64,000 bases of DNA, taken from the NCBI RefSeq assembly GCF_014651055.1, contig NZ_BMWD01000031.1:39031-103030 (forward strand). The letters run 5' to 3'. The position numbers and the translations under genes are program-made. Source of the DNA: Streptomyces fructofermentans (lineage in GTDB: Bacteria > Actinomycetota > Actinomycetes > Streptomycetales > Streptomycetaceae). Shown in pieces: positions 48,365-57,308 of the stretch (position 1 is the stretch's first letter; every line of letters starts with the position of its first letter). The notes under the pieces were generated by a model, which saw only the letters and a list, made by a program, of their open reading frames with translations, had not been told where the DNA came from and ran no database searches.

Positions 48365-48961
48365 ATGGCACCGCGCATCCTGCTGGCCCGGCACGGACAG
48401 ACGGAGTGGTCACTGTCCGGCAAGCACACCGGCAGGACCGACGTGCCGCTGCTGAAGGAGGGCAGGCGCGGTGCCGAGCTGCTGGGCGAGCGGCTGCGCC
48501 GGGCGCCTCTGTACGGGCTCCCCGGGGTGGAGGTGCGCACCAGTCCGCTGGCACGCGCGCGTGAGACGTGCGAGATCGCCGGGTTCGGCGACCGGGTGGA
48601 GCTCTGGGACACGCTCATGGAGTGGGACTACGGCGCCTACGAGGGCATGACCCCGGAGGAGATCCGTACGGACCGTCCGGACTGGCTGATCTGGCGGGAC
48701 GGAGTGCCGCGGGGCGAGACGATCGCCGAGGTCGCGGCGCGTGCGGACGAGGTCGTCGCGTGGGCCCGCTCCGCAGACCGGGACGTGCTGGTCTTCGCCC
48801 ACGGCCACATCCTGCGGTCCATCGGCGCCCGCTGGCTCGGTCTGGACCTCGGCTTCGCGGCCCGTATCCGCCTCAACCCGACCTCGCTCTCGGCGCTGGG
48901 CTGGGCCTACGGGGAGCCCGCGATCGAGACGTGGAACGACTGCGGTCACCTCGCCGCGTAG
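48365..48961 (+). CDS. Histidine phosphatase (phosphoglycerate mutase-like)
   Basis: A 198-residue protein. RHGQTEWS at the N-terminus provides the phospho-His, TSPLARARETCEIA the second Arg, WDYGAYEGM the general acid region and VFAHGHILRSIGARWLG the second His. Likely acts on a sugar phosphate or small phosphorylated metabolite rather than as a glycolytic mutase. GGAAAGG precedes the ATG. It is divergent from the PAP2 gene. Confidence 0.92.
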   Translation: MAPRILLARHGQTEWSLSGKHTGRTDVPLLKEGRRGAELLGERLRRAPLYGLPGVEVRTSPLARARETCEIAGFGDRVELWDTLMEWDYGAYEGMTPEEIRTDRPDWLIWRDGVPRGETIAEVAARADEVVAWARSADRDVLVFAHGHILRSIGARWLGLDLGFAARIRLNPTSLSALGWAYGEPAIETWNDCGHLAA

Positions 48962-49267
48962 CGGGACCGCCGCCCGGGGTGCCCGCCCGCCGCGAAGGAC
49001 TGCACATTCCGACGGGAGCGCCGCCTCCCCCCGGCGCGCGGTCGCGCCGACCGGACCGTGCCCGGCCTGACCGTCGTCCCCCGCACGGATCACGGCCGCC
49101 GACGGCACCGCTCCCTTCCGGACCACCGCCGAACGGCCCGCAGGTCCGGCCGGTCCCGCGACCCCGAGGGCCCGCCGGGCCGCCGTCCCGGACGGACCGC
49201 ACCGCACCGGAGGCGGCCGGACGGGTCGTGGGGCCAGGCGGGCAGTGGGGCCAGGCGGGCAGTGGGG
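48962..49267. other. Convergent spacer ending in a 17-bp tandem repeat
   Basis: No gene. The right end holds three 17-bp units GTGGGGCCAGGCGGGCA at 49228-49278. The third unit, with CCA changed to CTA, supplies the stop codon of the regulator gene. Confidence 0.7.
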
Positions 49268-50752
49268 CTAGGCGGGTCGTGGCAGCGCCCCGTGACGCTC
49301 CAGGAAGTCCGCCACTCCCGAGGCGCGGCGGTGAGGCATGAGCACCCTCGCCGTGCCCGCCAGCATCCTCTGCACGCGGGACGACTGGACCTCGTCCAGC
49401 AGGTCCAGCACGCGCATCCCCGCCGCGGCCGCCTCGTCGGGGTGCCCGGCGCGGGCCAGGTCGTCGGCCAGCTCGGCCGTGTAGAGCGCGATGTTGCGGG
49501 TGAAGTGCGGGTCCTGGAGCCGTGCGGCACGCCGTGCCTGGTGGGCCGCACGCGACCAGTCGCCCAGCGTCGACCAGCACTGGGCCTCCAGGCCCGCGAG
49601 TTCCGCGTCGCCGTAGAAGCTCATCCACTCCGGGTCGGCGTCGCACGGCCCGCGCCCGTACAGCGCCTGCGCGCGGGCCAGCGCGTGCTCGCAGGCGGCG
49701 CGGTCGGCGAGCCCCGCCCAGCCGCCCGCCTCTCGCAGCGAGAGGAGCGACATCAGGCGGGCCGAGCCCAGCGGCCGTGCCGCGTACTGGGCCGCCTGCG
49801 CCGCCCGGACCGCCTCGCGCGGCCGCCCCGCGTCCCGCGCGAGGAACGACGTGTTGCAGAAGGCGTGCGCCTCCAGCGCCGGGTCTCCGGCCACTCTGGC
49901 GGTCGCCAGGGCCTCCGCGTAGTGCGAGCGGGCGTCCTCGTAGCGCCCCGAGTCATGGGCCAGCCAGCCCACGGAGATGGCCAGTTCGCCCGCCCCCGTG
50001 TGCAGGCGCTCCGCCGTCGTCCGCCGGGTCGTGCCCGCGTCCAGCAGGGCGTACGCGGTCCGCAGTGGAGCCGCCGCCCTGCGGTAGAGCCCGTCGGCGC
50101 CGTGCCGGTCGTCGAGCAGCCGGATCTTGCGTACGGCCTCTTCCAGTGCCCCGGCCTCGGCCTCGCCGGCCCGGCGCACGGAGCGCTCCGACGCCACGGC
50201 GGGACCGCTCAGGGCGAGCCCCAGGGGGCTCAGCGAGGCGGCCGCCACTGTGGCCGTGCCGCCCGCCATGAATGCGCGACGCTGCACGTCGCTCTCCTTG
50301 TGGTTCTGATGGTCGTGCTCGTACGGGTCGTGCGGGTCGTGCGGGTGGTGCCGGTCGTGCGTGGTCTCATACGGCTCATGCGCCCCGTCCGTCTCATGCG
50401 GGGCGTGCGACAGGCCCGTGGCGTGCGGGGCGGGCGCCCCGTCAACCGCGCGCGCCCCCCTGCCGCGTACCGCCGAGCGGGGCGCGAACCCCAGGTCGGT
50501 CAGTGTCCGGCCGGGGAACATGTGCAGGAACACCCGCTCGTACGCGTAGTTGGGGCAACGGATCTCGCCCGCCTCGACCCGCCCGATGTAGCGCGCGTCG
50601 CAGCTGACCCGCTCGCCGATCTCCCGGGCGGCCCGCCGCACCGCCGCGGCGAACTCGCCCGGCGAGCGCCGTCCGCGCAGCCGCCGGAAGGCGAGATTCG
50701 GCCTCGGTGGCCTGGGTGACTGGGACGACGAGGTCAGCGGTGACGACGCCAT
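49268..50752 (-). CDS. TPR regulator with N-terminal XRE-like domain and His-rich linker (NsdA-like)
   Basis: A 494-residue protein. Residues about 20-90 form a helix-turn-helix-like domain (EFAAAVRRAAREIGERVSCDARYIGRVEAGEIRCPNYAYERVFLHMF). A linker at about 108-155 is extremely rich in His, Asp and Pro (for example TTHDRHHPHDPHDPYEHDHQ). A hydrophobic Ala-rich stretch after VQRRAFMAGG follows, then TPR-like helices (about 200-480). The architecture matches NsdA-type and related Streptomyces regulators that repress development or antibiotic production. The His-rich linker could bind metal. TAG stop inside a tandem repeat. Confidence 0.78.
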   Translation of the reverse strand: MASSPLTSSSQSPRPPRPNLAFRRLRGRRSPGEFAAAVRRAAREIGERVSCDARYIGRVEAGEIRCPNYAYERVFLHMFPGRTLTDLGFAPRSAVRGRGARAVDGAPAPHATGLSHAPHETDGAHEPYETTHDRHHPHDPHDPYEHDHQNHKESDVQRRAFMAGGTATVAAASLSPLGLALSGPAVASERSVRRAGEAEAGALEEAVRKIRLLDDRHGADGLYRRAAAPLRTAYALLDAGTTRRTTAERLHTGAGELAISVGWLAHDSGRYEDARSHYAEALATARVAGDPALEAHAFCNTSFLARDAGRPREAVRAAQAAQYAARPLGSARLMSLLSLREAGGWAGLADRAACEHALARAQALYGRGPCDADPEWMSFYGDAELAGLEAQCWSTLGDWSRAAHQARRAARLQDPHFTRNIALYTAELADDLARAGHPDEAAAAGMRVLDLLDEVQSSRVQRMLAGTARVLMPHRRASGVADFLERHGALPRPA

Positions 50753-51011
50753 GGCCGGGCCCTCTCTCACGAACCGTGGAACCACGCCGGAACCAGGGCG
50801 AGTTGATCACGTCAGCGATCGTCCTCACCGGTGTTTCCGGCGGGCATGAACGTACCCGCTGTGACGAGCCCGGCACGCGGAGTTTGGCTACAAACCGGAT
50901 ATCTCATCCCTGATCTGCCATGAACTGCCATCCTTTGCGGCCGAGTTTCGCCGTAGCCCTTGACGCGCTGAGGCGTTGAACCATGCGGTGAGTCCGACCG
51001 AGGAGGGTTCC

Positions 51012-51482
51012 GTGGTGGAGGCCAGGATGGAGACCGGGCAGAGCATCGATCCCCGTGCGCCGCTCCCGGCGTTGGCGCGGGGGGTCGCCCCGGACCCCGG
51101 AGCGGTGCTCGGCGGGCGGGCCGGGGACTGCTGCGACCTCGTCACCGTTCCGGCCAGGCAGGGCCTGGAGGCCGTCGACATCCTGCGCCGGGGGGCCTCG
51201 GCCGAGGCGGTCGGGCCCGTACTGCACGACGACAGCTGCGACACGCTCGGCTTCCTGGTGCCGCCGGGCACGGCCGACGCCTGGGACGTCCCCGGCAGCA
51301 CGTGCACGCAGACCGACGGGCGCGGGATCAGCCTGGTGAGCCTCGAGCCCGAGCCGCCGGTCGAGGGCTCGGACTGGCTCCTGCCGCCCGGGGAGGCCGA
51401 ACCGGCCACCGATCCGGCGGTCCTGAGGGCAGCGCTGGGTGAGGCCGCGCGGCTCATCGAGGCGGCGGACAACTGCCGTTGA
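51012..51482 (+). CDS. Hypothetical Streptomyces protein divergent from the TPR regulator
   Basis: A 156-residue acidic protein, function unknown. AGGAGG 5 nt before the GTG sets the start (a second GTG follows at once). It has a CC pair (AGDCCDLVTVPARQGLEAVD), a second Cys pair spaced by about 25 residues (DDSCDTLGFLVPPGTADAW, STCTQTDG), a likely beta-rich core and a C-terminal helix. TTGACG at 50960 could be a -35 box. Its divergent position suggests control by the TPR regulator. Confidence 0.65.
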   Translation: MVEARMETGQSIDPRAPLPALARGVAPDPGAVLGGRAGDCCDLVTVPARQGLEAVDILRRGASAEAVGPVLHDDSCDTLGFLVPPGTADAWDVPGSTCTQTDGRGISLVSLEPEPPVEGSDWLLPPGEAEPATDPAVLRAALGEAARLIEAADNCR

Positions 51483-51638
51483 GGCCGCGCGCGGGTCGTG
51501 CGCCGGCACCCGCGCGGGCCGCCCGGACCCGGGGCCGGACGGGGCCGCCGCGGCGGTGCGGGCGCGGCCCCGTGCCCACCTGCACGGCCTGTGCCGGAGC
51601 CGCCCCACGGCCGCTGCGCCGACACCGGTGCGGGGGCC

Positions 51639-51644
51639 GATAAT
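51639..51644 (+). promoter_or_regulatory. -10 box GATAAT giving a leaderless transcript
   Basis: GATAAT ends 6 nt before the ATG at 51651 and no ribosome site exists between, so transcription should start at the A of the start codon. Confidence 0.5.
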
Positions 51645-51650
51645 GGGCGG

Positions 51651-52556
51651 ATGGCGAGGTCGCGGAAGAAACGGTCGGACGACGGACGCGCGGACGACCG
51701 GAGGCCGGGCGACAGGCGTGCGGCGGCCGAGGCCGTGGTCGAGGCGGTCGACGGCGGCCTCGCCGAGCTGATCCCCGACCGCGACCGGGCACGGGCCTGG
51801 ACCCTGCTCATCGACGGCGCCCCGCAGTCGCACGTGGACCTGGACGACCCCGCCCACCTCGGCTTCGAGTACCAGCGCAGACTCGGCCACGTCATCGACC
51901 TCGTCGCCCCGCCCGGCAGGCCCGTGCACGCGGTGCACCTGGGCGGCGGGGCCCTCACCCTCGCCCGGTACGTGGCGGCCACCCGCCCCCGGTCCACCCA
52001 GCAGGTCGTGGAGCGGGACGCGGCCCTGGTCCAACTAGTGCGGCGGGAGCTGCCGTTGGACCCGAACGCCCGTATCCGGGTGCGGTCCACCGACGCGCGC
52101 GAGGGTCTCGCCAAGGTGCCGGACGGCTGGGCGGACCTGGTCGTCGCCGACGTGTTCAGCGGCGCGCGGACCCCCGCGCACCTGACCTCCGCCGAGTTCC
52201 TCACAGACGTCCGCAGGGTGCTGAGGCCGGAGGGCCTGTACGCCGCCAACCTCGCCGACGGCCCGCCGCTCGCCCATCTGCGGGGCCAGATCGCCACGGC
52301 GGCGGGCGTCTTCCCCGAACTCGCCCTGGTGGCGGACCCGACGGTCCTGCGCGGCAAGCGCTTCGGCAACGCCGTGCTGGTCGGCTCCGCGCAGCCGCTG
52401 CCGGTCGCCGAACTGACCCGCCGGGCGGCCTCCGACCCCCACCCCGCCCGGGTCGAACACGGCAGGGCGCTCACGGACTTCACCGGGGGAGCGGTACCGG
52501 TCACGGACGCGACCGCGGTGGCCTCACCCGCGCCGCCGCCCTCGGTCTTCCGCTAG
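51651..52556 (+). CDS. Spermidine-synthase-like methyltransferase-fold protein
   Basis: A 301-residue protein. A basic N-terminus (RSRKKRSDDGRADDRR) is followed by a small beta domain and a Rossmann fold: VHAVHLGGGALTLARYVAA (motif I), QQVVERDAALVQLV (acidic end of beta 2), STDAREGL and DLVVADVFSG (motif post-I/II). This pattern is shared with PAPT/spermidine synthases, but several actinobacterial members lack the polyamine site, so the substrate is unknown. The message appears leaderless. Confidence 0.82.
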   Translation: MARSRKKRSDDGRADDRRPGDRRAAAEAVVEAVDGGLAELIPDRDRARAWTLLIDGAPQSHVDLDDPAHLGFEYQRRLGHVIDLVAPPGRPVHAVHLGGGALTLARYVAATRPRSTQQVVERDAALVQLVRRELPLDPNARIRVRSTDAREGLAKVPDGWADLVVADVFSGARTPAHLTSAEFLTDVRRVLRPEGLYAANLADGPPLAHLRGQIATAAGVFPELALVADPTVLRGKRFGNAVLVGSAQPLPVAELTRRAASDPHPARVEHGRALTDFTGGAVPVTDATAVASPAPPPSVFR

Positions 52557-52648
52557 CGGCCGCGCCGGCGGTCACGCCGGCGGTCACGTCGGCGGACGCC
52601 CCGCAGCCGTCCCGAGCCGTCGTCCCAGCTGTCGTCCCAGCCGTCGTC

Positions 52649-53203
52649 TCAGTAGTCGTTGATCTCCACGCGCGGCGCGGAGTCGTGCCAGGTGCAGAAC
52701 ACCGACACCCGGTCCGCCCCGGAGGAGAACTCCACCCGGATCCATGTCTCCGTCTTCCACACCTGCATGGACCATCCGGACGCGGGCGTCGCGGACACCA
52801 GCGACGCGGAGACCCGCCCCAGGTCGAAGACGACCCGGCCGCCGTCGGTGTCGTAACTCCGCACATCGCCGGACGCGGTGGGCCTCGGACGGGGGTTCGG
52901 CTTCTTCGCCGGCGACGGGCTCGCGCTCGGCCTGACGCTCGCCTCCGGCTCGTCCCGCGCCGGCTCCGGTGACCCGGACGCGGCACCGGGGTCCGGCTCG
53001 GCCCGCGGCCGGCCGGTCGGCGTGGTGAGCGGCCCGGCCCCCTGGGCGATCGTCCCGCCGGCCGCGACGGGCAGGGCGCGCGGCGGGTCGTAGGCGGTCC
53101 CGGTCATCACGGTGTGGACACCCCACCACGACAGCGTGACCGCCGCGCCCGTGGCGAGCGACCAGGCCAAAGCGTGTACGAGTCCTCTGCGCATCGCGGC
53201 CAT
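52649..53203 (-). CDS. Membrane-anchored secreted protein of unknown function
   Basis: A 184-residue protein. One N-terminal TM segment (HALAWSLATGAAVTLSWWGV, about 9-28), a Pro/Glu/Ala-rich extracytoplasmic linker (about 45-110), then a compact beta domain (VVFDLGRVSASLVSATPAS, WSMQVWKTETWIRVEFSSG, VSVFCTWHDSAPRVEI). It is divergent from a two-component system and may be its sensor accessory or target. The 92 bp after its stop consist of short repeats (GGCGGTCAC and CCGTCGTCCCAG). Confidence 0.72.
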   Translation of the reverse strand: MAAMRRGLVHALAWSLATGAAVTLSWWGVHTVMTGTAYDPPRALPVAAGGTIAQGAGPLTTPTGRPRAEPDPGAASGSPEPARDEPEASVRPSASPSPAKKPNPRPRPTASGDVRSYDTDGGRVVFDLGRVSASLVSATPASGWSMQVWKTETWIRVEFSSGADRVSVFCTWHDSAPRVEINDY

Positions 53204-53312
53204 ACTGCCTCACGCGCCCCGCACGTGTCGCCCGTCCGGGTGGACGGAGTCCCGCGCGGGCCCGGCCGGGGCAGTTGTCCACAGGCCCCGGACCGGCGTC
53301 CCCCGGATGGCG

Positions 53313-53318
53313 TACGGT
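53313..53318 (+). promoter_or_regulatory. Putative -10 box, leaderless start of OmpR-type regulator
   Basis: TACGGT ends 7 nt before the ATG at 53326 and no ribosome site is present. Confidence 0.4.
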
Positions 53319-53325
53319 GCGGGCC

Positions 53326-54048
53326 ATGGCAAGTGTGCTCGTCGTCGAGGACGACCAGTTCGTACGCTCGGCCCTCATCCGGCATCTGACCGAGGCCGCG
53401 CACACCGTGCGCAGTGTCGGCACCGCCCTGGAGGCGCTGCGCGAGGTCGCCCATTTCCGCTTCGACGTCGTGATCCTGGATCTCGGCCTGCCCGACCTGG
53501 ACGGGTCGGAGGCGCTGAAGATGCTGCGCGGCATCACGGACGTGCCCGTCATCATCGCGACCGCGCGCGACGACGAGACGGAGATCGTCCGGCTGCTCAA
53601 CGACGGCGCGGACGACTACCTGACCAAGCCGTTCTCGGTCGAGCACCTGTCGGCCCGGATGGCCGCCGTGCTGCGCCGCGCCCGTTCCTCCGCCGGGGAG
53701 CCCGCTCCCTCGCCGGAGATCCGGGTCGGCGGCCTCGCCATCGACCCGCTGCGCAGGCAGGCCGTGCTGGACGGTGTGCGCCTCGACCTGACGCGGCGCG
53801 AGTTCGACCTGCTGGCCTTCCTCGCCGGGCGGCCCGGTGTGGTCGTGGCGCGCAAGGAGCTGCTCGCCGAGGTGTGGCAGCAGTCGTACGGGGACGACCA
53901 GACCATCGACGTCCATCTCTCCTGGCTGCGAAGGAAGTTGGGCGAGACCGCGGCCAGGCCCCGCTATCTGCACACCCTGCGCGGGGTCGGCGTCAAGCTG
54001 GAGCCCCCGGCGCAGTCGGGGGCGGCGGGCGCGGAGCCGTCGCGATGA
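53326..54048 (+). CDS. OmpR/PhoB-type response regulator
   Basis: A 240-residue protein. The receiver has VEDDQ (acidic pair), phospho-Asp in VVILDLGLPDLDG, Thr in IIATARD and Lys in YLTKPFS. The C-terminal winged helix (about 130-225) shows LDLTRREFDLLAFLAGRPG and DDQTIDVHLSWLRRKLGE. Its stop overlaps the sensor kinase start (ATGA). It is followed by a chitinase and beta-glucosidase, which it may regulate. Confidence 0.93.
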   Translation: MASVLVVEDDQFVRSALIRHLTEAAHTVRSVGTALEALREVAHFRFDVVILDLGLPDLDGSEALKMLRGITDVPVIIATARDDETEIVRLLNDGADDYLTKPFSVEHLSARMAAVLRRARSSAGEPAPSPEIRVGGLAIDPLRRQAVLDGVRLDLTRREFDLLAFLAGRPGVVVARKELLAEVWQQSYGDDQTIDVHLSWLRRKLGETAARPRYLHTLRGVGVKLEPPAQSGAAGAEPSR

Positions 54049-55448
54049 GGTGGGCGCTGGTCAAGGTGTGCGTGGCGGTCACCGCCATGGTCGTGGTCGC
54101 GTTCGCGGTGCCGCTCGGTCTCGTCATCAGGGAGATGGCCAGGGACCGGGCGTTCTCCAACGCCGAGCGGGAGGCGGCGGCGATCGCGCCCGCGCTGTCC
54201 ATCACCACCGACCGGGACGAGTTGGAGCGGGTCGTCGCCTCCGCGGGCTCGGACGCGGGGATGGCCGTGCACATACCGGCGGGCGACGGAGCGGGGGCGA
54301 CGGACATCGGGCGCCGCCGCGCCGCCGCCGAGGACATCGAGGCGACCCGCAGGCTTGGCCGGGCCTCCACCACGGAGGTGTCCGGCGGTTCCACGCTGCT
54401 CCAGCCCGTCGCGCTCAGCTCGGGCGAGATCGCGGTCGTCGAGGTGTACGTCCCCGAGGCGGAGGTCACCAACGGCGTGGGCACGGCCTGGGCGGTGCTC
54501 GCCGGCGTCGGTGTCGCGCTCATCGTCGGCTCGGTCGCGGTGGCCGACCGGCTCGGCGTACGGATGGTGCAGCCCGCGAAGCGGCTGGTGGAGAGCGCGC
54601 ACGAGCTGGGGGAGGGGCAGTTGGGCGCCCGGGTGCCCGAGGAGGGCCCCGCCGAACTGCGTCTGGCCGCGGTCGCATTCAACTCCATGGCCGACCAGGT
54701 CGTCCAACTCCTCGCCAACGAGAGGGAGCTGGCCGCCGATCTCTCGCACCGGCTGCGTACGCCGCTGACCGTGCTGCGGCTCAACGCGGCCTCGCTGGGC
54801 GACGGGCCGGCCGCTGAGCAGACCCGCGCCGCCGTCGCGCAGCTGGAGCGCGAGGTCGACACCATCATCCGCACCGCCCGGGACGCCAAGCCGCAGACGG
54901 CGGCGCCCGGGGCCGGGGCCGGATGCGACGCGGCCGAGGTCGTCCGGGAGCGGATGGACTTCTGGTCGGCGCTCGCGGAGGACGAGGGGCGCAAGGTGCG
55001 GGTGGCCGGAGTCGACCGGCCGGTGCGGATACCCGTGGCCCGGGCCGACCTGGTGGCGGCGCTCGACGCACTGCTGGGGAACGTGTTCCGGCACACGGCC
55101 GAGGGCACGGCCTTCGCGGTCGACGTGCACAACGGCGAGGACGCCGTGATCGTGCTGGTCTCGGACTCCGGGCCCGGGATAGCCGACCCGGAGTCCGCCA
55201 TGGCGCGTGGCCGGGGGTCGGGCAGCGACGGGTCCACGGGGCTCGGTCTGGACATCGTGCGCCGGCTCGCGGAGGCGACGGGCGGCGACGTGCGGATCGG
55301 GCGCTCGGTGCTCGGCGGGACCGAGGTCCGGATCTGGATACAGCTCGACGGGCGGGAGCCGGTGCGGCGGGGCCACCGGGGCTCCGTGCGAAGGCGCAGG
55401 CCCGGCAAATTGGTCTCGACCTTTAACCGTCCCCGATCCCTTCCTTAA
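54045..55448 (+). CDS. Sensor histidine kinase (HAMP-HisKA)
   Basis: A 467-residue membrane kinase. TM1 (about 5-29), an extracytoplasmic domain of about 110 residues, TM2 (about 145-167), HAMP, HisKA with DLSHRLRTPLTVLR (phospho-His), N box LLGNVFRHTAEG, G1 VSDSGPGIAD and G2 GSTGLGLDIV. It pairs with the upstream response regulator. Its last 40 bp contain a DasR-like box that more likely serves the downstream chitinase. Confidence 0.92.
   Translation: MRWALVKVCVAVTAMVVVAFAVPLGLVIREMARDRAFSNAEREAAAIAPALSITTDRDELERVVASAGSDAGMAVHIPAGDGAGATDIGRRRAAAEDIEATRRLGRASTTEVSGGSTLLQPVALSSGEIAVVEVYVPEAEVTNGVGTAWAVLAGVGVALIVGSVAVADRLGVRMVQPAKRLVESAHELGEGQLGARVPEEGPAELRLAAVAFNSMADQVVQLLANERELAADLSHRLRTPLTVLRLNAASLGDGPAAEQTRAAVAQLEREVDTIIRTARDAKPQTAAPGAGAGCDAAEVVRERMDFWSALAEDEGRKVRVAGVDRPVRIPVARADLVAALDALLGNVFRHTAEGTAFAVDVHNGEDAVIVLVSDSGPGIADPESAMARGRGSGSDGSTGLGLDIVRRLAEATGGDVRIGRSVLGGTEVRIWIQLDGREPVRRGHRGSVRRRRPGKLVSTFNRPRSLP
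55411..55422. promoter_or_regulatory. Candidate DasR element upstream of GH18 chitinase
   Basis: TGGTCTCGACCT matches the consensus TGGTCTAGACCA at 10 of 12 positions. It lies in the 3' end of the kinase gene, 153 bp before the chitinase ATG. Confidence 0.5.
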
Positions 55449-55574
55449 GCGAGCCCTAAGATCCTCGCCCGCTGCCCGGATCCGGCGCTTTGCCCGAATC
55501 CGGATCGCTAGCGTGCTGCCGCGTCCCCCCTCGGGATCCCAGTGAACCCCGTGAACAGCGAAGGCAGGCACGTG

Positions 55575-57053
55575 ATGAGCACGCACCGGCGCGGCATCAG
55601 TGGCAGGAGCAGGGCGATCTCGGGCGTGGTCGCGGCGGCCGTGGCCGGCGGTGGCGCCCTCGTGTTCTCCGGGTCGGCGCAGGCGGCCGGTGTCGGCGCC
55701 GTCTACGCCCTGACCAGCGCCTGGTCGACGGGCTACACCGCCCAGTACGTGGTCACGAACGGCGGCGCCGCGGCCAAGGGGGACTGGACGCTGGAGTTCG
55801 ACCTGCCGTCCGGTGCCCGGATCGGCTCCCTCTGGAACGGCGAGCAGAGCGTGGACGGCCGGCACGTCACGGTGAAGCCGCCGGGCTGGGACAAGGACGG
55901 GCTGGCCGCGGGCGAGTCGGTCACCGTCGGCTTCGTGGTCAACGGCGCGGGGGACCCAACCGGTTGCCGCATCGACGGAGCCTCGTGCTCGGTGGACGAC
56001 GGGGCGACCCCGGAGCCCACCGGCCGCCCCGCGGACACCCCGGCAGCGACGGCCTCCCCCACGGCCACCGCGACCGCCGCACCGACGGCGACCGCCACCG
56101 CCGCCCCGACGCGGAGCCCGGGCGCGTCCCCCTCGGAGTCCGCCGGCACCGGAAGCCCCGCGGCGGCCGGCTTCGCGCCCTTCGTCGACACCTCCCTGCA
56201 CCCCGCCTTCGACCTGCTCGCCACCGCCACGGCCACCGGTGTGAAGGACTTCAACCTCGCCTTCGTCACCGACGGCGGCGGCTGCACCCCCAAGTGGGGC
56301 GGCGTGACGGACCTCGGCACCGACGCGGTGGCCGCGCAGATCGGCGCGCTGCGTGCCGCGGGCGGTGACGTGCGGGTCTCCTTCGGCGGCGCGGCGGGCT
56401 CCGAACTGGCCCTGAACTGCGCCTCCGTTGACGCGCTCGCCGCCGCGTACGGCAGGGCGGTGGACGCGTACGGACTCACCAAGGTCGACTTCGACGTGGA
56501 GGGCGGCGCCCTTCCCGACGCGGCCGCCAACACCCGCCGGGCGAGGGCCGTCGCGAAGCTCCAGAAGCAGCACCCGGGCCTGGACGTCTCGTTCACCCTG
56601 CCGGTGATGCCGGAGGGACTCACCCAGGACGGGGTGGACCTGCTGTCCGACGCGAGGTCCAACGGTGTCGCCGTCAGTGCCGTCAACATCATGGCGATGG
56701 ACTACGGACCCGCGTACGACGGGGACATGGGCACCTACGCCGTGCAGGCCGCGACGGCGACCCAGGCCCAGATCAAGGGTGTGCTGGGGCTCTCCGACTC
56801 CGCGGCCTGGAGGACGGTGGCCGTCACCCCGATGATCGGTGTCAACGACGTCGTGACGGAGATCTTCACGGTGGACGACGCCACCCAGCTCGTGGACTTC
56901 GCCGAGTCGAAGGGGATCGGCTGGCTGTCCATGTGGTCCGCGACCCGCGACAGGCAGTGCCCCGGCGGCGCCAGGCCGTCGGCCGACGCGACCTGCAGCT
57001 CGATCCTCCAGGGCACGCACGCCTTCACGAAGGCCTTCGCCGCCTACGAGTAG
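55575..57053 (+). CDS. Secreted GH18 chitinase with CBM2
   Basis: A 492-residue protein. The signal peptide is cleaved near SAQAAG (about 37). A family 2 carbohydrate-binding module follows (about 40-145, YALTSAWSTGYTAQYVVTNGG, with terminal Cys pair GCRIDGASC). A Thr/Ala/Pro linker (ATASPTATATAAPT) leads to a GH18 barrel (about 205-492). The catalytic strand is LTKVDFDVEGGAL, where the terminal Glu is the acid/base. VSFGGAAGSEL and VNIMAMDYGP are the other family hallmarks. It hydrolyses chitin. A DasR-like box lies 153 bp upstream. Confidence 0.9.
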   Translation: MSTHRRGISGRSRAISGVVAAAVAGGGALVFSGSAQAAGVGAVYALTSAWSTGYTAQYVVTNGGAAAKGDWTLEFDLPSGARIGSLWNGEQSVDGRHVTVKPPGWDKDGLAAGESVTVGFVVNGAGDPTGCRIDGASCSVDDGATPEPTGRPADTPAATASPTATATAAPTATATAAPTRSPGASPSESAGTGSPAAAGFAPFVDTSLHPAFDLLATATATGVKDFNLAFVTDGGGCTPKWGGVTDLGTDAVAAQIGALRAAGGDVRVSFGGAAGSELALNCASVDALAAAYGRAVDAYGLTKVDFDVEGGALPDAAANTRRARAVAKLQKQHPGLDVSFTLPVMPEGLTQDGVDLLSDARSNGVAVSAVNIMAMDYGPAYDGDMGTYAVQAATATQAQIKGVLGLSDSAAWRTVAVTPMIGVNDVVTEIFTVDDATQLVDFAESKGIGWLSMWSATRDRQCPGGARPSADATCSSILQGTHAFTKAFAAYE

Positions 57054-57155
57054 CCGCCGACCGGGCGGTCCGTGCCGGGCGCCCCGCGTCCGGGCTCTCC
57101 CCGGCGGACGGCCCCGCAGCCCCCCACAGGAAGACCCTCCCTCGCGGAGGGGCAC

Positions 57156-57194
57156 GCGCCCCGGCCGGCCTTCCCCCCCACCCGGCCGGGGCGC
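57156..57194. terminator. Bidirectional terminator between chitinase and bglC
   Basis: A perfect 13-bp stem (57156-57168 with 57182-57194) in the convergent gap. A smaller CCTCC/GGAGG hairpin lies just upstream at about 57136-57150. Confidence 0.7.
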
Positions 57195-57308
57195 ACGTGT
57201 CGCACCGGACACGGCCCGGCCCGGACGGACGGGGGCGCGGCACCCCCCTCCGGATGCCGCGCCCCCGCTCCCACCCCGCCCGCTTCCCCCGCGGGTCGTC
57301 CCTCGGGC

